Positions 1 through 13,400 of a stretch of DNA of 64,000 bases are shown in pieces. The translations under genes were made by a program, and so were the position numbers. The number at the start of each line of letters is the position of its first letter. The stretch's first letter is position 1. The notes beneath the pieces are model-generated. The model had not been told where the DNA came from and searched no databases. It worked only from the letters and a program-made list of their open reading frames with translations. The DNA is from Chrysomallon squamiferum (taxonomy: Eukaryota > Mollusca > Gastropoda > Neomphalida > Peltospiridae): NCBI GenBank assembly GCA_012295275.1, contig CM022677.1, positions 19,013,790 to 19,077,789 of the forward strand. The letters are read 5' to 3'.

Positions 1-98
1 TGGTGACAAGGTGAGGAAAGCAAGAAATGAAATGAACACCAGAGGTCGCGTCGCACTGTCTGTGCTGTGATTGGTCGAATCTGAACTTGACCTTGCAG

Positions 99-151
99 AT
101 GTCTGCCGGAAAGCGTTGCCTCAATGGATTTTTAACGACAATGAAAAAATG
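99..151 (+). CDS. Possible internal exon of an unidentified gene
   Basis: A 53-nt segment sits between a good acceptor (tgaccttgcag, ending at 98) and a good donor (gtgagc, from 152). Read with one base from a previous exon it is open for 18 codons, giving DVCRKALPQWIFNDNEKM. It would enter in phase 1 and leave in phase 0. No family is recognised and no partner exon is visible in the next 3 kb, so it may belong to a gene that lies mostly left of the window. A second frame is also open and starts with ATG, so the frame choice is not secure. Confidence 0.3.
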
Positions 152-242
152 GTGAGCGTGAGAATGATAAAACAGGGCAGAGTTGAAGAAAACAACAGTT
201 AAATGAAAAATCTTATCGATAATAATTGTAATATCATATTCA

Positions 243-245
<3 letters not shown>

Positions 246-335
<90 letters not shown>

Positions 336-347
336 ATATATATATAT
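246..347. repeat. (CT)n microsatellite with TA tail
   Basis: About 43 uninterrupted CT dinucleotides are followed by a short TA run. Confidence 0.95.
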
Positions 348-869
348 AAAAACCACTGTATTTCCAATCTGATTTAACGTTAACTTTCAGTACAAAGCAG
401 TTAATTATAAATATTTGTGGTTTCTTGATTCATGTTAACCACAACAATGAGTGATAATTACTTTCATTACATTTTTTTTCTCTCTATACTCAAAGTGTAT
501 TGATGAATCAAAAACATTTTTGCATGTATATTATTGTAAATTCTAACAAATTACTAGAATATATCGATTTTTTTATTTTTTTTTTGCCTGGTATCGAAAT
601 ATTAACACTTTCTAACTTACGTTGTAGCAAAAAAAAAGTTTGTTAACGTATTTGTTTAATACTCGAACAAATGATAGATCTGTTTTACACTGGCGAGTAA
701 ACTTTGCTAACAATGAAGTATAACAATGAAACAAGATGGCTTTGAGAATACGCGATGGTTATAATTTTTCTGATTTATAACTTATCTTGTTTCTGATATA
801 AAAGAGTAAACAAACCAGAACAGGCTTAGTGTGCGGAAACAGCAATAATTGATTTGGTCTCTTTGTTTG

Positions 870-1009
870 AGCGTGCGCGCGCGCGTGTGTGTGTGTGTAT
901 GTCTGTGTATGTATTTATATGTGTGTGTGTGTGTGTTTGTTTGTGTGTTTGTATATATGTATGTATGTCGGTATGTATGTATATATCTATATATATCTAT
1001 CTATCTATA

Positions 1010-1040
<31 letters not shown>

Positions 1041-1115
1041 ATATATATATTTATATATATATGTGTGTGTGTTTGGGTTTGTGTGTGTGTGTGTGTGTGC
1101 ACGCGCGCGCATTGT
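870..1115. repeat. Compound GT / GTAT / ATCT / AT microsatellite
   Basis: Runs of GT, GTAT, ATCT and AT follow one another. Reading frames through this stretch consist only of C/V/Y/I/S and are not genes. Confidence 0.9.
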
Positions 1116-1482
1116 TATTTTAAATTAATATTCATGCATTTCTGCGTTAGTAATATTTTACATTTTATTTTCATTACATTTACATTACATTTTGTTTCCT
1201 TAAACGAACAAAGAACAACTTCAAATAACAGCAAATACACCGAGATCTAATGTTACCATCAACACGAAAATATAAATAACAAGAAGCACCAAGATTTGAC
1301 TTTAATTCCAGTGACATTTATTGATTGTGCAAAACAATCCCACAAAACAAAGATAAGAAACGAAGAAATAAACCACACCATCGCTCTGTCGAGATTTGAT
1401 CCTAATGCATACATAGTATTTCTCGGCCCAGTTTATTAAGGGCCTTGATTGAGTTTAGTTGTCAGTGTTTATATTGGCTGTG

Positions 1483-1491
1483 AAATAATAA

Positions 1492-1522
<31 letters not shown>

Positions 1523-1741
1523 AATAAGAATAATAATAATAATAACAATAATAATAATAATAATAATGATAATAATAATAACAATAATGATTATGATAAT
1601 GATGATGATAATAATAATAATGATTATAATAATAACAATAATATCAACAACAACAATAGTAATAATAATAATAGTAATAACAATAAGAACAACAATAATA
1701 ATGATAATAATAATAAAAATAATATCAACAACAACAACAAC

Positions 1742-1784
<43 letters not shown>

Positions 1785-1792
1785 TTAAAATA
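1483..1792. repeat. AAG then AAT/AAC trinucleotide array
   Basis: About 310 bp of AAG repeats pass into imperfect AAT, AAC and GAT repeats. All six frames appear open only because the unit is three bases long. Confidence 0.95.
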
Positions 1793-2109
1793 ATATTTCA
1801 TCTATGTACATATTAATTAAGAACGTTAAAAGGCGAGATATTTACTTAATCGATAACGTAAATAGTAACGTTTTCAACTATATGTTTGTGATTGTGATTT
1901 CAATGAATAAGAAATCCATCGATTATGAAGTGAATAGAAAAGAAAAAAAAAAAAACCGTTAATACAAAAGAGTTAATTATTTTACTATTGAAAAATTCGA
2001 TTAGAATAACTCATGTTATAAATTTGTATCTAAAAAATTCATGGTATAATGTTTCAGCTATTTGTTGAATCTGATATTGTGCTAAAACTACCATCACAAT
2101 TACCACAAC

Positions 2110-2163
2110 TGTTATTATTATTGTTGTTGTTGTTGTCGTCGTTGTGTTTTTATTATTGTTATT

Positions 2164-2210
<47 letters not shown>

Positions 2211-2275
2211 ATTGTATTGTTATTATTGATATAATTATCATTAACATTGTATTGTTGTTGTTGTTATATTGTTGT
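2110..2275. repeat. TTA/TTG trinucleotide array
   Basis: Imperfect ATT and GTT triplets. A short TGTC-rich stretch (2402-2462) follows. Confidence 0.9.
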
Positions 2276-2530
2276 TCTTTGCTGTTGTTATTTCTCCTCT
2301 TATTTTTATACATCATCCTAACTTTCATTACGGAGCAGTTTGTAAATATCAACGATCATCCATTATTCTGTCCATCCTTTTATCTAATTTATTTACTTGT
2401 CCGACTGTTTGTCTGTCCGTTTGTCTGTCTGACTGTCTGTCTGACTGTCCGACAGTCTGTCCTCCTGACTTCATGTTAGTTGTCTCCCTTTTTTTCTCTC
2501 TTCCTACGACGAAATCGTGAGTTTTACGAA

Positions 2531-2665
2531 ACGAAGAAGAAGAAGAAGAAGAAGAAGAAGAAGAAGAAAGAAGAAGAAGAAACAGAAGAAAGAAGAAAGA
2601 AAGAAAAACGTAATAATAATTATTATTATTGAAGGGAGGAAGAAAAAGAAAAAAAAGTAAAGAGG
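2531..2665. repeat. GAA purine tract
   Basis: GAA and GAAA repeats about 130 bp long, with an AAT interruption. Confidence 0.9.
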
Positions 2666-2699
2666 AAAAATGTGGGGTATATTTGTCGTTTTATCTCCA

Positions 2700-3860
2700 G
2701 CAACGGGAATGTTTTCAAAGCTGAGCGCACAAACAAAGTAAATGACAGAAATACAGAAGAGCGTATGTTTAATTAATAAATACATTTTATACCTTTAATA
2801 TTTTGAAGTAATTATGCTAGCCCCCCACATATAAACGCACAGACACACATTATTGTTTGTTGTTTTTTTTCATTATTTTCTATTAGTTACCTACCCGCAC
2901 ATATACATACCCACTAAGATTTTACAATCAACTAGATGGAATGAAAAAAATTAGTGTATGACTGAATATTCTTACAAATCAGGCCATTTGTGCCTCTGTT
3001 TCTTTGTCTCTCTGTCTCTTTCTCTCTGTACACACACACACGTACATATATAAGAAAAAATAACGAATAATAGTTTTTAAATTTAGATTTCTTTACTGGC
3101 AAAACAACGACTGCAACAACAACTGCAGCAACGTCAACACTGAACAGAAGAATCCACCAAAACGATGCACAACACTAATAACAGCTTTAACATAAAATAT
3201 TTCCAACATGCAACAGTAAAGTAAATAACAGTTCTGTCCTTGATAATAATCACGTCCAGTGTCTATTTTTAACTTATGACGTCATCTGACCGACTGCTGT
3301 GCTAGATAGGCCCTCTATGACGTTTTACTCTATATAAGATGACCTAACACCACGTTCAGATGAATGTTAAGCATTATTATGCCATAACTTTCAATCCACT
3401 ATCAAAATCGTTACTTTAGCGTGAGGGATAATATGACGTCAAGAGAATAGAAAAATTACTGAGTAAGATATTTCTAAACAATATTTTTATATTTCTTTTA
3501 TATTCTTTTGTGGGCTTTTTTAAGTCATATTTCGATGTTAATTATGATCGGAAAATATGATAATAAAAACAATGAAAATAAATAAATAAATAAATAAATA
3601 AAAATCTAATGTGGAAATAGAAAAAAAATTACATAGACTATCCACCGTACGAACATCTTACGAACGAAAAAAAAACAAATGATTCATTTTTACGAAAATT
3701 CTGCTCTATTAGCTGATTTTCAAAGATCATTCGAAAGGTTCTCTGCTGAAATTTCAGTGACCTCTGACTGAACATTCGAAACTTTCTTCATTGGACGTTC
3801 AGTCAGCTGTGATTCGGCATTGGAAACGGGTCGTCTGTGCTGAAATTTCAGTCAACTCCG
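2700..3860. other. No gene seen
   Basis: AT-rich intergenic DNA. It contains a short AAAT run at 3577-3601 and nothing with coding character. It lies 3' of the minus-strand receptor and may include its 3' UTR. Confidence 0.5.
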
Positions 3861-3862
3861 AT

Positions 3863-5011
3863 TCAACCACATTCGCAACAGCCGTCACTGCAGTTTCCCT
3901 GGGCGTGTTTCTTCGCCTCCTCAAACACACAACTTTGCTGGTCCATGATATCTCGATAGGTCGACGCACTGGCGATCAAAATGTAAAAATTCTGTCCGAA
4001 GTTGAGCATGTAAACGAGTTCGAAAATCGGCAATAACCTATCGCCTAAAACAGCAGCCTTTTTCGTGCCGTCCACCAGTCTGATTTAAAATAGCGCTCGT
4101 GCATTCCGCGACAGACACCGGTATCAGCGTGACGAAAGCCAAAACGGAAATCGTCACCAGAGGGCGTGTGGCCGTGTCTTGTTTGGGTTTCGTCGAATCG
4201 TTGGTCGAGCTTTTGAAAGCTTTCCTAAACGCCGCGCCTTTCCGTATGCGTACGATTATGCAGACGTTGAAGACGAGAATCACGAGACACGGTAGAGTGG
4301 AGGAAACTAAGAGACGAACGAAGACGAAGTAGTACCGGAAGTCGTCCGGGCTAGAGCAGCCGCAGTCGTCGTCGATTTTCAACCCAAGAACGTGCACGCG
4401 AGAACCATGCCGAAGCAGACGACAGCGGCTTTCTTCCGGGTACACAGCCGGTCACGTGACATCGGGAAGCAGACGCAGACGTATCTGTCGAGCGTGAGTC
4501 CCACCACCAGCCACGGCGACAGCAGCTTCGTGCAGAATCGTAAGCTGTTGAGTATTTTGCACAAAGCGTCGTTTACGTTCACCGCGCTGGGCAAGTTTAA
4601 GATTTCCTCCGAGTATTCCAACAGCTGTCCGAACAACAGCAGCGTGTCGGAGAACGACAAGAACTTCAAGTACACGGGGTACGAGAGACGGTTCAGTCTG
4701 ACGTCACACATCATCACGAACTGCAGAACGTTCCCGACGGTTCCCATGACAACAACGAACAACGCGACGGCCCAGAAACCGAGCCCTAGTAAATCGAAAT
4801 ACGGCCAGTCGTCCTTATACCAATCGTTGTCGTCGTAATTCGGCGGCGTGTTTGGCGGTTGATTGTTGAAATCTGACCAGTTGCTGACATCTGGCCATTT
4901 ACCGAAATTCGGCCAATTACCGAAATTTAGCGAATCATAAGAAGTTCCAAGTACTGCGTCATTGTTATTTGTTTCATTCTGAGCAAACGAAGAATTATTT
5001 GTGTTTGACAT
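3863..5011 (-). CDS. Rhodopsin-family (class A) peptide-type GPCR, frame broken twice
   Basis: A seven-helix receptor coded in one exon, reading from the ATG at 5009-5011 down to a stop near 3863. The N-terminus is rich in Asn, Trp and Asp with N-glycosylation sites. TM1 has the GNVLQ motif, TM2 has LSFSD, and TM3 ends in LDRYVCVCFP, an LDRY version of the DRY box. TM5 is FVFVRLLVSSTLPCLVIL, followed by a basic loop. TM6 is present without a clear CWxP, and TM7 ends in NFGQNFYILIASASTYRDI. The short tail ends in Cys residues that could be palmitoylated. The frame changes near 4380, just after TM4 (one base missing), and back near 4074 before TM7 (one base extra), so helices 5-6 lie in another frame. 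Helix order and length are otherwise complete. It resembles invertebrate neuropeptide or orphan receptors; the ligand is unknown. It is either a recent pseudogene or a gene with two assembly indels. Confidence 0.75.
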
Positions 5012-5052
5012 TTCGTTTTTTCTTTTTCCTAGCGTGCTCTCTGAAAGTAAAA

Positions 5053-5152
5053 TAGACAGATAGATAGATAGATAGATAGATATAAATATAAATATAGATG
5101 TATGTTAGTGGGGGTTTTTTAGTTGGTTTTTTGTAGTATGTTTTGTATGAAA

Positions 5153-5199
<47 letters not shown>

Positions 5200-5205
5200 G
5201 GTCTA
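5053..5205. repeat. GATA and TTA microsatellites in the 5' UTR intron
   Basis: GATA/TATA units at 5055-5100 and TTA units at 5155-5200. Confidence 0.85.
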
Positions 5206-5298
5206 AAAATGGTCAAAACGTCGCTAAAGATATTAGTTATTTAAGATACAAGCGAAAAGTTAAATAAAAGAAGAAAAGATGAAGAAAATAATACTCAC

Positions 5299-5400
5299 CT
5301 GCAAGAACGAAATCGTTTCAAATAAATTTTAACTTGAATAAGAACGTCACGACATCCAGACAAGTGGATTCTTTTGCTGTTTATTTTTGTTGTTGTTGTT
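5299..5400 (-). other. Probable non-coding first exon of the GPCR gene (right end not defined)
   Basis: On the minus strand a strong donor (CAG|gtgagt, intron starting at 5298) pairs with a strong acceptor (ttttactttcag, intron ending at 5041). The intron of about 258 nt contains GATA and TTA repeats. The exon resumes at 5040, some 29 nt before the receptor ATG. A 5' UTR intron next to an otherwise single-exon receptor is common in animals and argues against a processed retrocopy. The transcription start was not located. Confidence 0.5.
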
Positions 5401-6119
5401 TTTAACAATTCTAAAACTCTTTCGCCTCTGTGAGATGCCTTTCACTAAACCACAGTTTGAATAGCATTTGACGCTAATGCTAGTCTTCGTAAAGGTTTTT
5501 TTCTGTTTTTGTTTTCTTCCCCAATTCGTTAAAAACAGCTGAGTATTCGTCTTTAATTTTTATCGTAGGTAACAGACTATTAAAACAGTTCTGTGTTTTG
5601 TCACTAGTTTAAACAAATTCAATAGCATTGCTCTGTCTATGAAACATTTGTACAAACATAGACGCTTGATAACAGACTATTAAGAAAAAGTTCGGTGTTT
5701 CTCGCAAGTTTTAACATTCAGATAATACTATAGCACTTTATGAAAATTTATTAATTAATCTGCACGTTTGATAACAGCATCGAAAACTTTCCAGAATTTT
5801 CACAAATTTGCAACGTTAATGAAATTCGTAAACATCGCTTTTGTGAGATTTGCCTCTCATACTACCAGTGACAGTCGACTTGTATTTAAACAAGCTCTAG
5901 AATTAATAAATTCATTCTCCAACTTCATTGGCTGGATCTTCGTCAAAGTGTGATGTGTTTAATGAGAATAGGATAGTCTGCTTACAATTACATTTCTGCA
6001 CAGCGGAATTATTTTTCGTTTTATGTAAGTTTTGTTGTTTCGTTTCCTTGGATATTTGCACAAGAACATCAATAGTACACGAATAAATGAGAATAGACTT
6101 GTTTATCTCCGCTTTTACG

Positions 6120-6158
6120 TCTGTGTGTGTGTGTCTATGTATTTATGTAGATAGATAT

Positions 6159-6193
<35 letters not shown>

Positions 6194-6267
6194 TAGACAT
6201 AGACAGATGGGTGGATTGATATATATATATATATATATATATGCGTTTTGTAGTATATGTTTGTGTT

Positions 6268-6300
<33 letters not shown>

Positions 6301-6353
6301 CTATAAAATCTATGTATATATTGTATGTTCATATACGTATGTGCTATTCTTCA

Positions 6354-6391
<38 letters not shown>

Positions 6392-6406
6392 GTGTGTGTG
6401 TGTGTA
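6120..6406. repeat. Compound GT / GATA / AT / CT / GT microsatellite
   Basis: Successive simple repeat blocks. The apparent ORFs on both strands are repeat artefacts. Confidence 0.9.
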
Positions 6407-6409
6407 AAA

Positions 6410-6921
6410 TAAATCCGGCATTGGAGGACAAAATCCAACCACGGCCTTAACAAACGTCAGAGACCACTGCAAAAAGGTCCGAGCGTACAACCAAGTTTTG
6501 CTGTAGTAAGTCATACTTATACATACGTATTAACAGAAAAATTTGATAACGATAGTATAAATGTCCAATAAACAACAATACAGTGAAGAACGATATGATT
6601 CGTTTATTTTCTGTTGATTTCTCTATCTCATTCCTTAATTACAGCCGATTCTAGTTTATTTACTTTTTTTAATTATTTTCATTTGTATTTTAATGTCTGA
6701 TTATGAACTTTTGCGCTAACTCAGTCTTTATGCATTTTTTGACACGGCCGAATAAACGAGAAGGATTTAAAATTATTAGATTAAACTGGACCCGAATTTT
6801 TGTAGTGTCATAATGTATAAACTACTACAGTTATTTAATAATGCAACATGATGACGTAATTAAATGAATATATAATTATCCAGGCCTACGAACTCTGCCG
6901 AAGTCCATCCAAGTATCTGTA

Positions 6922-6960
<39 letters not shown>

Positions 6961-7530
6961 CCGACGATGTGAACTGTATGAAATTTTCACAGTTACGGTG
7001 CAGTGGAAATGCGCTGTTACGTAACCAGTGTCATTCATTGTTCTGTGGATCTGTTCTGATAGACACTAACTTCTTTGTCTCTCGGTACAAAAATCTGACC
7101 ATATTTGGAGGCAAACATTTCAAATTTACTTCGCAAATTTTAGATTTTCAAAAAAAAAAAAAAAACAAAACCAAAAACAAACAAAAACAATATCGGGTGT
7201 TATATGTACATATGTATATACACACACACGAAATTACAGAAATGCAAACAAATTTATCAGACATAATCATAATTTATAAATTTTATACTTTAAACAATAA
7301 TAATAAAGAAGAAAAAACGGTTTTAGACTGATAAAAGAAATAGGCAGAATAAAAATATCTGTAATATCTGTTCAAAGTACATTAAAAAGTTCAAAAATAT
7401 TTTCTTCTTCTTCTTTTTCTTTCTTACACAATAAAAAAAAATGGCGGATTTCTCACATTGATGAACACCGAAACATTTAATATTTAAAACTTTGAGATTT
7501 AAAAGTATGAATATTAGGAAAGAAAAAAAG

Positions 7531-7561
<31 letters not shown>

Positions 7562-8800
7562 ATAACAAGAATATAAAACTATCAAGATTTTGTTCTCAAT
7601 ACAAAGAAATGCGTTGTAGTCTTCAAAGCCTACACCCCTTCTGTTTGAATGGTATCTTCCTCTCACAGTGTATCGTCGGTCAAAACCGGCATCTTCCGTA
7701 CAAACAACTTCCGTCAGAAATCGTGATTAGATAAGAAGAAAGGAGAATTGTTTTTCAGATGTTAAAATTTACATTTCTTCATTGAAAGGTTAGAACATTT
7801 TATTAGTAGTATTATTATCGTTGTTGCTGCTGATGATGTTTTAAGTCATATGTCACTGTTAATGTTAATTAGATATCTATTGTAATTTGTATATGCTTAA
7901 ACTAGGAATGCCACGGCAAGAGTAAAAGATAACAACACAAAGAATTATTTTTTATTGATAGAATCAATTGGAATAAATCGCATCCCAAGGCTGAACCCTG
8001 CAGAATATTAACCGCAAACCATGTTAATATTAATAGGCTAATGATAACTCCTTTTTACATGATGCGGTAATCATGCTATACAAAGTTTGATATTTGGCTC
8101 ATTACTCAATTTACTGCGTTACAGATACGCAGACGAGAAAATATGGCGCTCAGCTCCCATCATGGAGAAATTATTATAAAGCTATATGATTGGTCCATTA
8201 AAAAGTATCTATTAACACTTGCCTTGTCCTAAACATTTTTATCGCTGCAATCATGGTTGTCGGCTAGAAAAATGTTGAGTGGGTTACTTACTGGGCATGG
8301 AATTAATGATGATGGGCAGAATAACCTTGAAGCAGAAATATTTATTTATTATTTTATATCAGTAAATGAGTAATCTTTCTCTTTTTTTTTTTTTTTTTTT
8401 ATACCTGACAAATTATTTATTTAGTTAGAGTAATAAATTGATTTTACAGAATATATTAAAACAAAATCTGATTTAGTTTTTAAAATGTCACCCAGTTTAA
8501 GTTTTGTCATGCAGTTCTTTCTTTATATGTGAACTATTCAGTCTATTGTTACTTTGTAAAGCAATCTATTGGAAAGAATATTTTGTGATATTTTATACAT
8601 ATTTGTACCTACTCCAGTGCATTCAGTATGGTAATACAATTTTATGTGATTATTAAAATAAAATATACTGTAATCACTTCACTTCATATTTAATTATTTC
8701 CATTATTCTATTCACTATTAGTAGGTTTCTTATTTTTACCTGTTTTTGTTGTTTATTTTCTGGTTAATTTTTATTTTATTCTTAGTTATGATATCTTTCC
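6410..8800. other. Intergenic; includes one member of a dispersed repeat pair
   Basis: No convincing exon was seen. The stretch at about 7440-7520 (aaaaatggcgg, then gaaca/gaacg, then aaaac/aaaat blocks) is clearly similar to 12668-12745 in the same orientation, so this is probably an unclassified dispersed repeat. Short AAT, poly-A and poly-T runs are present. Confidence 0.4.
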
Positions 8801-8819
8801 TGTATTATTATTATTATTA

Positions 8820-10460
8820 TTTTCAGAGATACCCAGACAAGACAAAACCAATAAAAATGAAGGCAGCTGAATAACTTTATTGCAGTTGTGAAAACTTAAC
8901 AAAATGGAACACAAGAACTTTGTGAGTCAACAATGTTGTGTTTAGATAACAGTGATTATTTACTTAATAATACTCATGTAAATGTATTAATCATTTTACC
9001 ATTCTCATAAAGAAATTATTGTAATTTTATGCATCATCTTTTTCTAATCAGATTTTCAAATTATTTTGAAACTAAATTGTTTAACTCTTCTCACTGTATC
9101 CTTTATTTATTACCAAACAGTACTATTCTTATTATTACTATTGTTATTATTATTATTATCTTCCTTTTCTTATTTTTTCATTTTTTTCTTCATTATTATT
9201 ATTATTATTATTATTTTTTTTTATTATTCTTCTTGATCTTGCTTTACAACAATGACAGTCACATTTCACTTGTCAATTCTGTTTGTGGTAGTCTGAAATT
9301 TATTACCAAACAGTNCTTTTAAAGAAATTCTTCAGACCGAAATGAATAAAAAGGTTGAGCAACTTTGTCATGATTTGGATGCCTGGAAAGTGGAAACAAC
9401 AAAGGATGATAGAACAATTGGTAAAAAAAAAATTAATAGCAGAATATACAGGAGAAATCCACAAAGAACAAGACAGGCTAAATAACAAATGAGGAAACAG
9501 AAAAATTATTTACTGATTTAGGAAAATGGCAAACAGTGAGTGAAAAATGGTTAAAATGTAAAAACAGATTCCAGTTTCTGGACAGATTCTTCTTTCGAAG
9601 GGTAATAATGCCAAGTGTAAAATGATTCTTGGCAAATCAGTTAAAAAAGAAAGACATGTATGTTGACACTGGAGAAATTTCCACAAACAACCAACCACAA
9701 ATAAAGAAACAATACAACAAACAGGCAGGTGAACATACACACTTAAACAGGCTGATACCATTAAAAAATGATTAACATGAAAATACAATGGAAAAGAAAT
9801 TCCTTATCTGCGTTCCTTTCTGGTGTTAGGTGAGGACAACAGTGATAGCAATAATTGTTGCATGAAATATTGTGTTTAGATAAGAGTGATTATTTACTTA
9901 ATAATATTCATGTAAATATATTAATCATCCTACCACAAGCAATCCACAAAGAACAAGAATGAAGAACAACAAATGCTGAAAACAATCAGATACTTCCAAA
10001 AGAAGAAACAGAAAAATTATTTACTGATCACATACGTCTGATTGAGGAAAATGTCAAACAGTGAGTGAAAAATGGTTAAAATGTAAATCAGATTCCGGTA
10101 TAGAAATTCAAAATTCCAGAATCTGCTGATCTTCAGGACAAAACATACCAGAGTTTCTGGACAGATTCTTCTTTCGAAGGGTAATAATGCCAAGTGTAAA
10201 ATGATTCTTGGCAAATCAGTTTAAAAAAGAAAGACATGGATGTCAGCACTGGAGAAATTTCCACAAACACCCAACCACAAATAAAGAAACAATACAACGA
10301 AGAGACCTAGAGACAAACGTGCTTAAAGAAAACGCAACAGATAAACAGAACAACATACGTGCTTAAACATGAAAATACAATGAAAAATATTCCTTATCTG
10401 TGATCCTTTCTGGTGTTAGGTGAGGAGAACAGTGAAATTGTCAGAGATAGCAATAACTGT
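8820..10460 (+). pseudogene. Two degenerate copies of a coiled-coil coding fragment
   Basis: Plus-strand segments at about 9318-9790 (copy A) and 9950-10370 (copy B) share long stretches, for example the block ending in TGGACAGATTCTTCTTTCGA and the block from aagaaagacatg to aaacaatacaac. Copy A reads KEILQTEMNKKVEQLCHDLD, then, after a run of ten A, KLIAEYTGEIHKEQDRLNNK, which is heptad-like and charged. Copy B reads ILPKEETEKLFTDHIRLIEE and then a donor-like gtgagt. Both contain SGQILLSKGNNAKCKMILGK and a QPQIKKQYN element. Frames change within each copy, and a 65-bp element starting TGTGTTTAGATAA also occurs twice (8938 and 9872). This looks like a tandemly duplicated, decaying or poorly resolved piece of a coiled-coil protein gene. 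The family is not recognised. A separate acceptor-preceded exon-like piece at 8826-8873 ends in MKAAE-stop. Confidence 0.4.
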
Positions 10461-10499
10461 TGGATGAAATGTTAGTGATTTAAAGGAAAAGCAGTATTA

Positions 10500-13400
10500 A
10501 AAATACATACAGCTTACTGTCAACCTTGTGGTCTTGCTGAATCATGTAATCAGCATGTGTTACTGTGGTTGTTGTTGTTTTTGTTCTGCCAGCCAAAAAG
10601 AAAGTATTGTTCTTAAATTTGAAAGACTTCTAACTGATCAAAACGATTACAACTGATAAACAGTATAACCATATCGCTACATTATCCAACAACAGACTGG
10701 TGGTCAGCATATTGACCTACAGATAGACAGTGGTCAGCGCAATATGTCTGTTTTGGAGGAAATTGATACCAAAAAAAAAATGTCATGTTTCACAGTGCAT
10801 GATCTACGTCTGACTGTTGTGTTGGTGTAATAATGTATTTTTGTTTGCGACGTCATCAAGATTGTGTCACATGACTCATCCAGACAAATCAGATTGACAG
10901 GGAGTGGTATATTTTGGTTTGTGAAGTAGCAATGAGATTGTGTTGTTGAGTTGTCATGAGATGGAAATGTTATCCATGACATTCCTATGGATCACGATGG
11001 ATCATCTTTTTTTTCTTTGTGTAGCAGTGAGAATAAGCTGTATACAACAGAGAAAAATATTTGTATGGTGTAAAAAGGTACACTCCAAACTGCACTCAGT
11101 CAGTTTCACCATAACTGTTTCGAAATTAAAGTCAGCAGACATTTTTCTTTTAATTAATTAATTTATTTTCTAATGGTACATTTATTAGCTCTTTCATTTT
11201 ATTATTAATATTATTAAAAATGCATTAAAATAAAATATTCTGTAATCATTTCAGGTTGTTTTTTCGTTTTTTTCTTTTTAATTTTCTTGTATTTCTTGAA
11301 CTGTCTGTCTTTCTAGTTGCTTATTTTATTGGCTTTAGTGATGTTTCTTTGTGGGTGTGTATAATTATATGCATAAAAATAATTTTATTATTAATTATTA
11401 AAGTCAATTGTAAATATCAAACAATTCTTTTTTAAAGAGAATAAAAAATCTCCAGATAAGAAGAAAAGAGAAAGAGAAATAAATATATATATATATATAT
11501 ATAAAAAATGACTAGATATTAAATACCATATTTTCAAATTTGGGTTATAGAGGTCATATTTTGACTTTTATTTATTGTACACATTCAAGTTAGTTGGAGC
11601 CAGGGATTGAGTCATAACAACATAAATAATGTCTGAACATGAATTTGAAATCATGTATGAACTATTTCAGTTACTTTACCCCTCTTTTCACTGAGGGAAT
11701 TTAATAGCATATGCTCCTGTCCCTAGATTCCATACTATCATTATGTGTGTGTGTGTCTGTGCGTGCGTGCATGTATGTGTGTTTGTGTGTGTGTGAGAAA
11801 GAGAGAGATTAACATAAAAGTTGCGTAGTTTTATTTTGAGGTTGGTATTATTCTTTACATTATGAGAAAGGAAAACATGCAAACACTCTACATATTTGTA
11901 TGTATGTATATGTGTGTGTGTGTGTGTGTAGCAAAGTAAGAGCCAGGACAGTTACTATATCAAAACACCAATAATATTTAAAAGAAAGAAAACAAATTGT
12001 TTCAGAGTATACAAATTTCAAATAACAGACAATGACATGAGAGAAGCAAATATAAATGAATAGATATATTCAAGTATGGATACATGCATAAAGCATGTGT
12101 GTACTATTTCATTATTTCAACTTTATCAGCCATATTTACAGGAAAAAGAAATCTTTTATTAGTGTCAGCAGAAAGGTCTTGCTAAGTCACAAGATCAACA
12201 GATCTTTTGTTACTAGGAGAGTGTATTACTTAATCTCCATCTCATTTTTATTTCTTTATTATTATTGTTGTTTTTATTTATTTATTTTTGTGTCGTTTTT
12301 TATATAATTTTTTCCATGTTTTTGTTCACAGATCTTTGCGGTGAATAATACGTTTTGTTATAATTCGTTAAAACACAAATTTATAATTTTCATGTGGTCA
12401 TGGATCAATAAAACAATTACTTCTCTATTCTGTCTCATTTTATTTTATATCCTGCAAACTCCCCATCCCCATCACCAGTCAAAACATTTTACTGAAAATA
12501 TTTCGTCTATTAATGTTTATTACTAATTTTCTGACGTTTTCTTAAAAGTGAATTTGATTTTGGAACAAATAGAATGAATGGTCAGAATAAATATAAATAT
12601 AAAATAAAAGCAGTCTAATATATCCAAAAATCTTGGACGAGTTCAAGCGAATTTCTTTCATATATTGCAAAAATGGCGATTTTATGATATTTGTGAACGC
12701 TGAAACTTTTAAAATTTAGAAATTTTGAGATCTAAAATTATAATTCAATAATTTGCAGAAAGGACTGAAAGGATTTTTGATAACATAATTAAAATGAGTA
12801 GATTTCAATATTAATAAATATAGATGAATAGAACGTTACATTCTAACCTCATTTCACAAATCTACATTTTTTTTATGTTTTTATTTTTAAAAATGATTCC
12901 ATTGAATGACATCATGTTTGGTCAAAGTTTTCAAAACTAGATGGAAGATAGCTTATTTGAAATAACAATCTAACAAAACATGAAAATACAAACATTTATG
13001 TAATTACTTAATTAACTACTACTACTGCTATGAATGGTTGCCATACGTTCGAGATTATCGAGACTAGTCAAGCGGTATCTGACATTTGTCAGGTGGTGAC
13101 TGGAATTCATCTGCTTGTGTCAGTTGGTTCCTGAATATTGTCTATGTGCAAAATCTAACCAGACATACACAGAAAACATGATATTTATTCCTTAATACAT
13201 ATATTAAAAAAGAAACAAAAACAAAAAATAAAAACCAAACGAACCAAAAACAAAAAAACATTTAAATTATTTTACATAACATTATTACGTAAGCATCGCA
13301 GGTATAATAAGTTTTCTTCTTTATTGTGAAAGAGGTTCTTCGTGCTACCCAGTTTGTCCTTTCCTTGATTTTATGAAATACTTATGATTTGTTTTGTAGT

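Noticed and set aside
1449-1801. Poly-Ile, poly-Asn and poly-Leu frames on both strands
   Set aside because: Triplet microsatellite; open by composition only. The same applies to 30520-30882, 42025-42246, 42919-43669 and 50520-51047.
9029-9322. Frame across the single N at 9315
   Set aside because: T-rich low-complexity sequence; no protein features.
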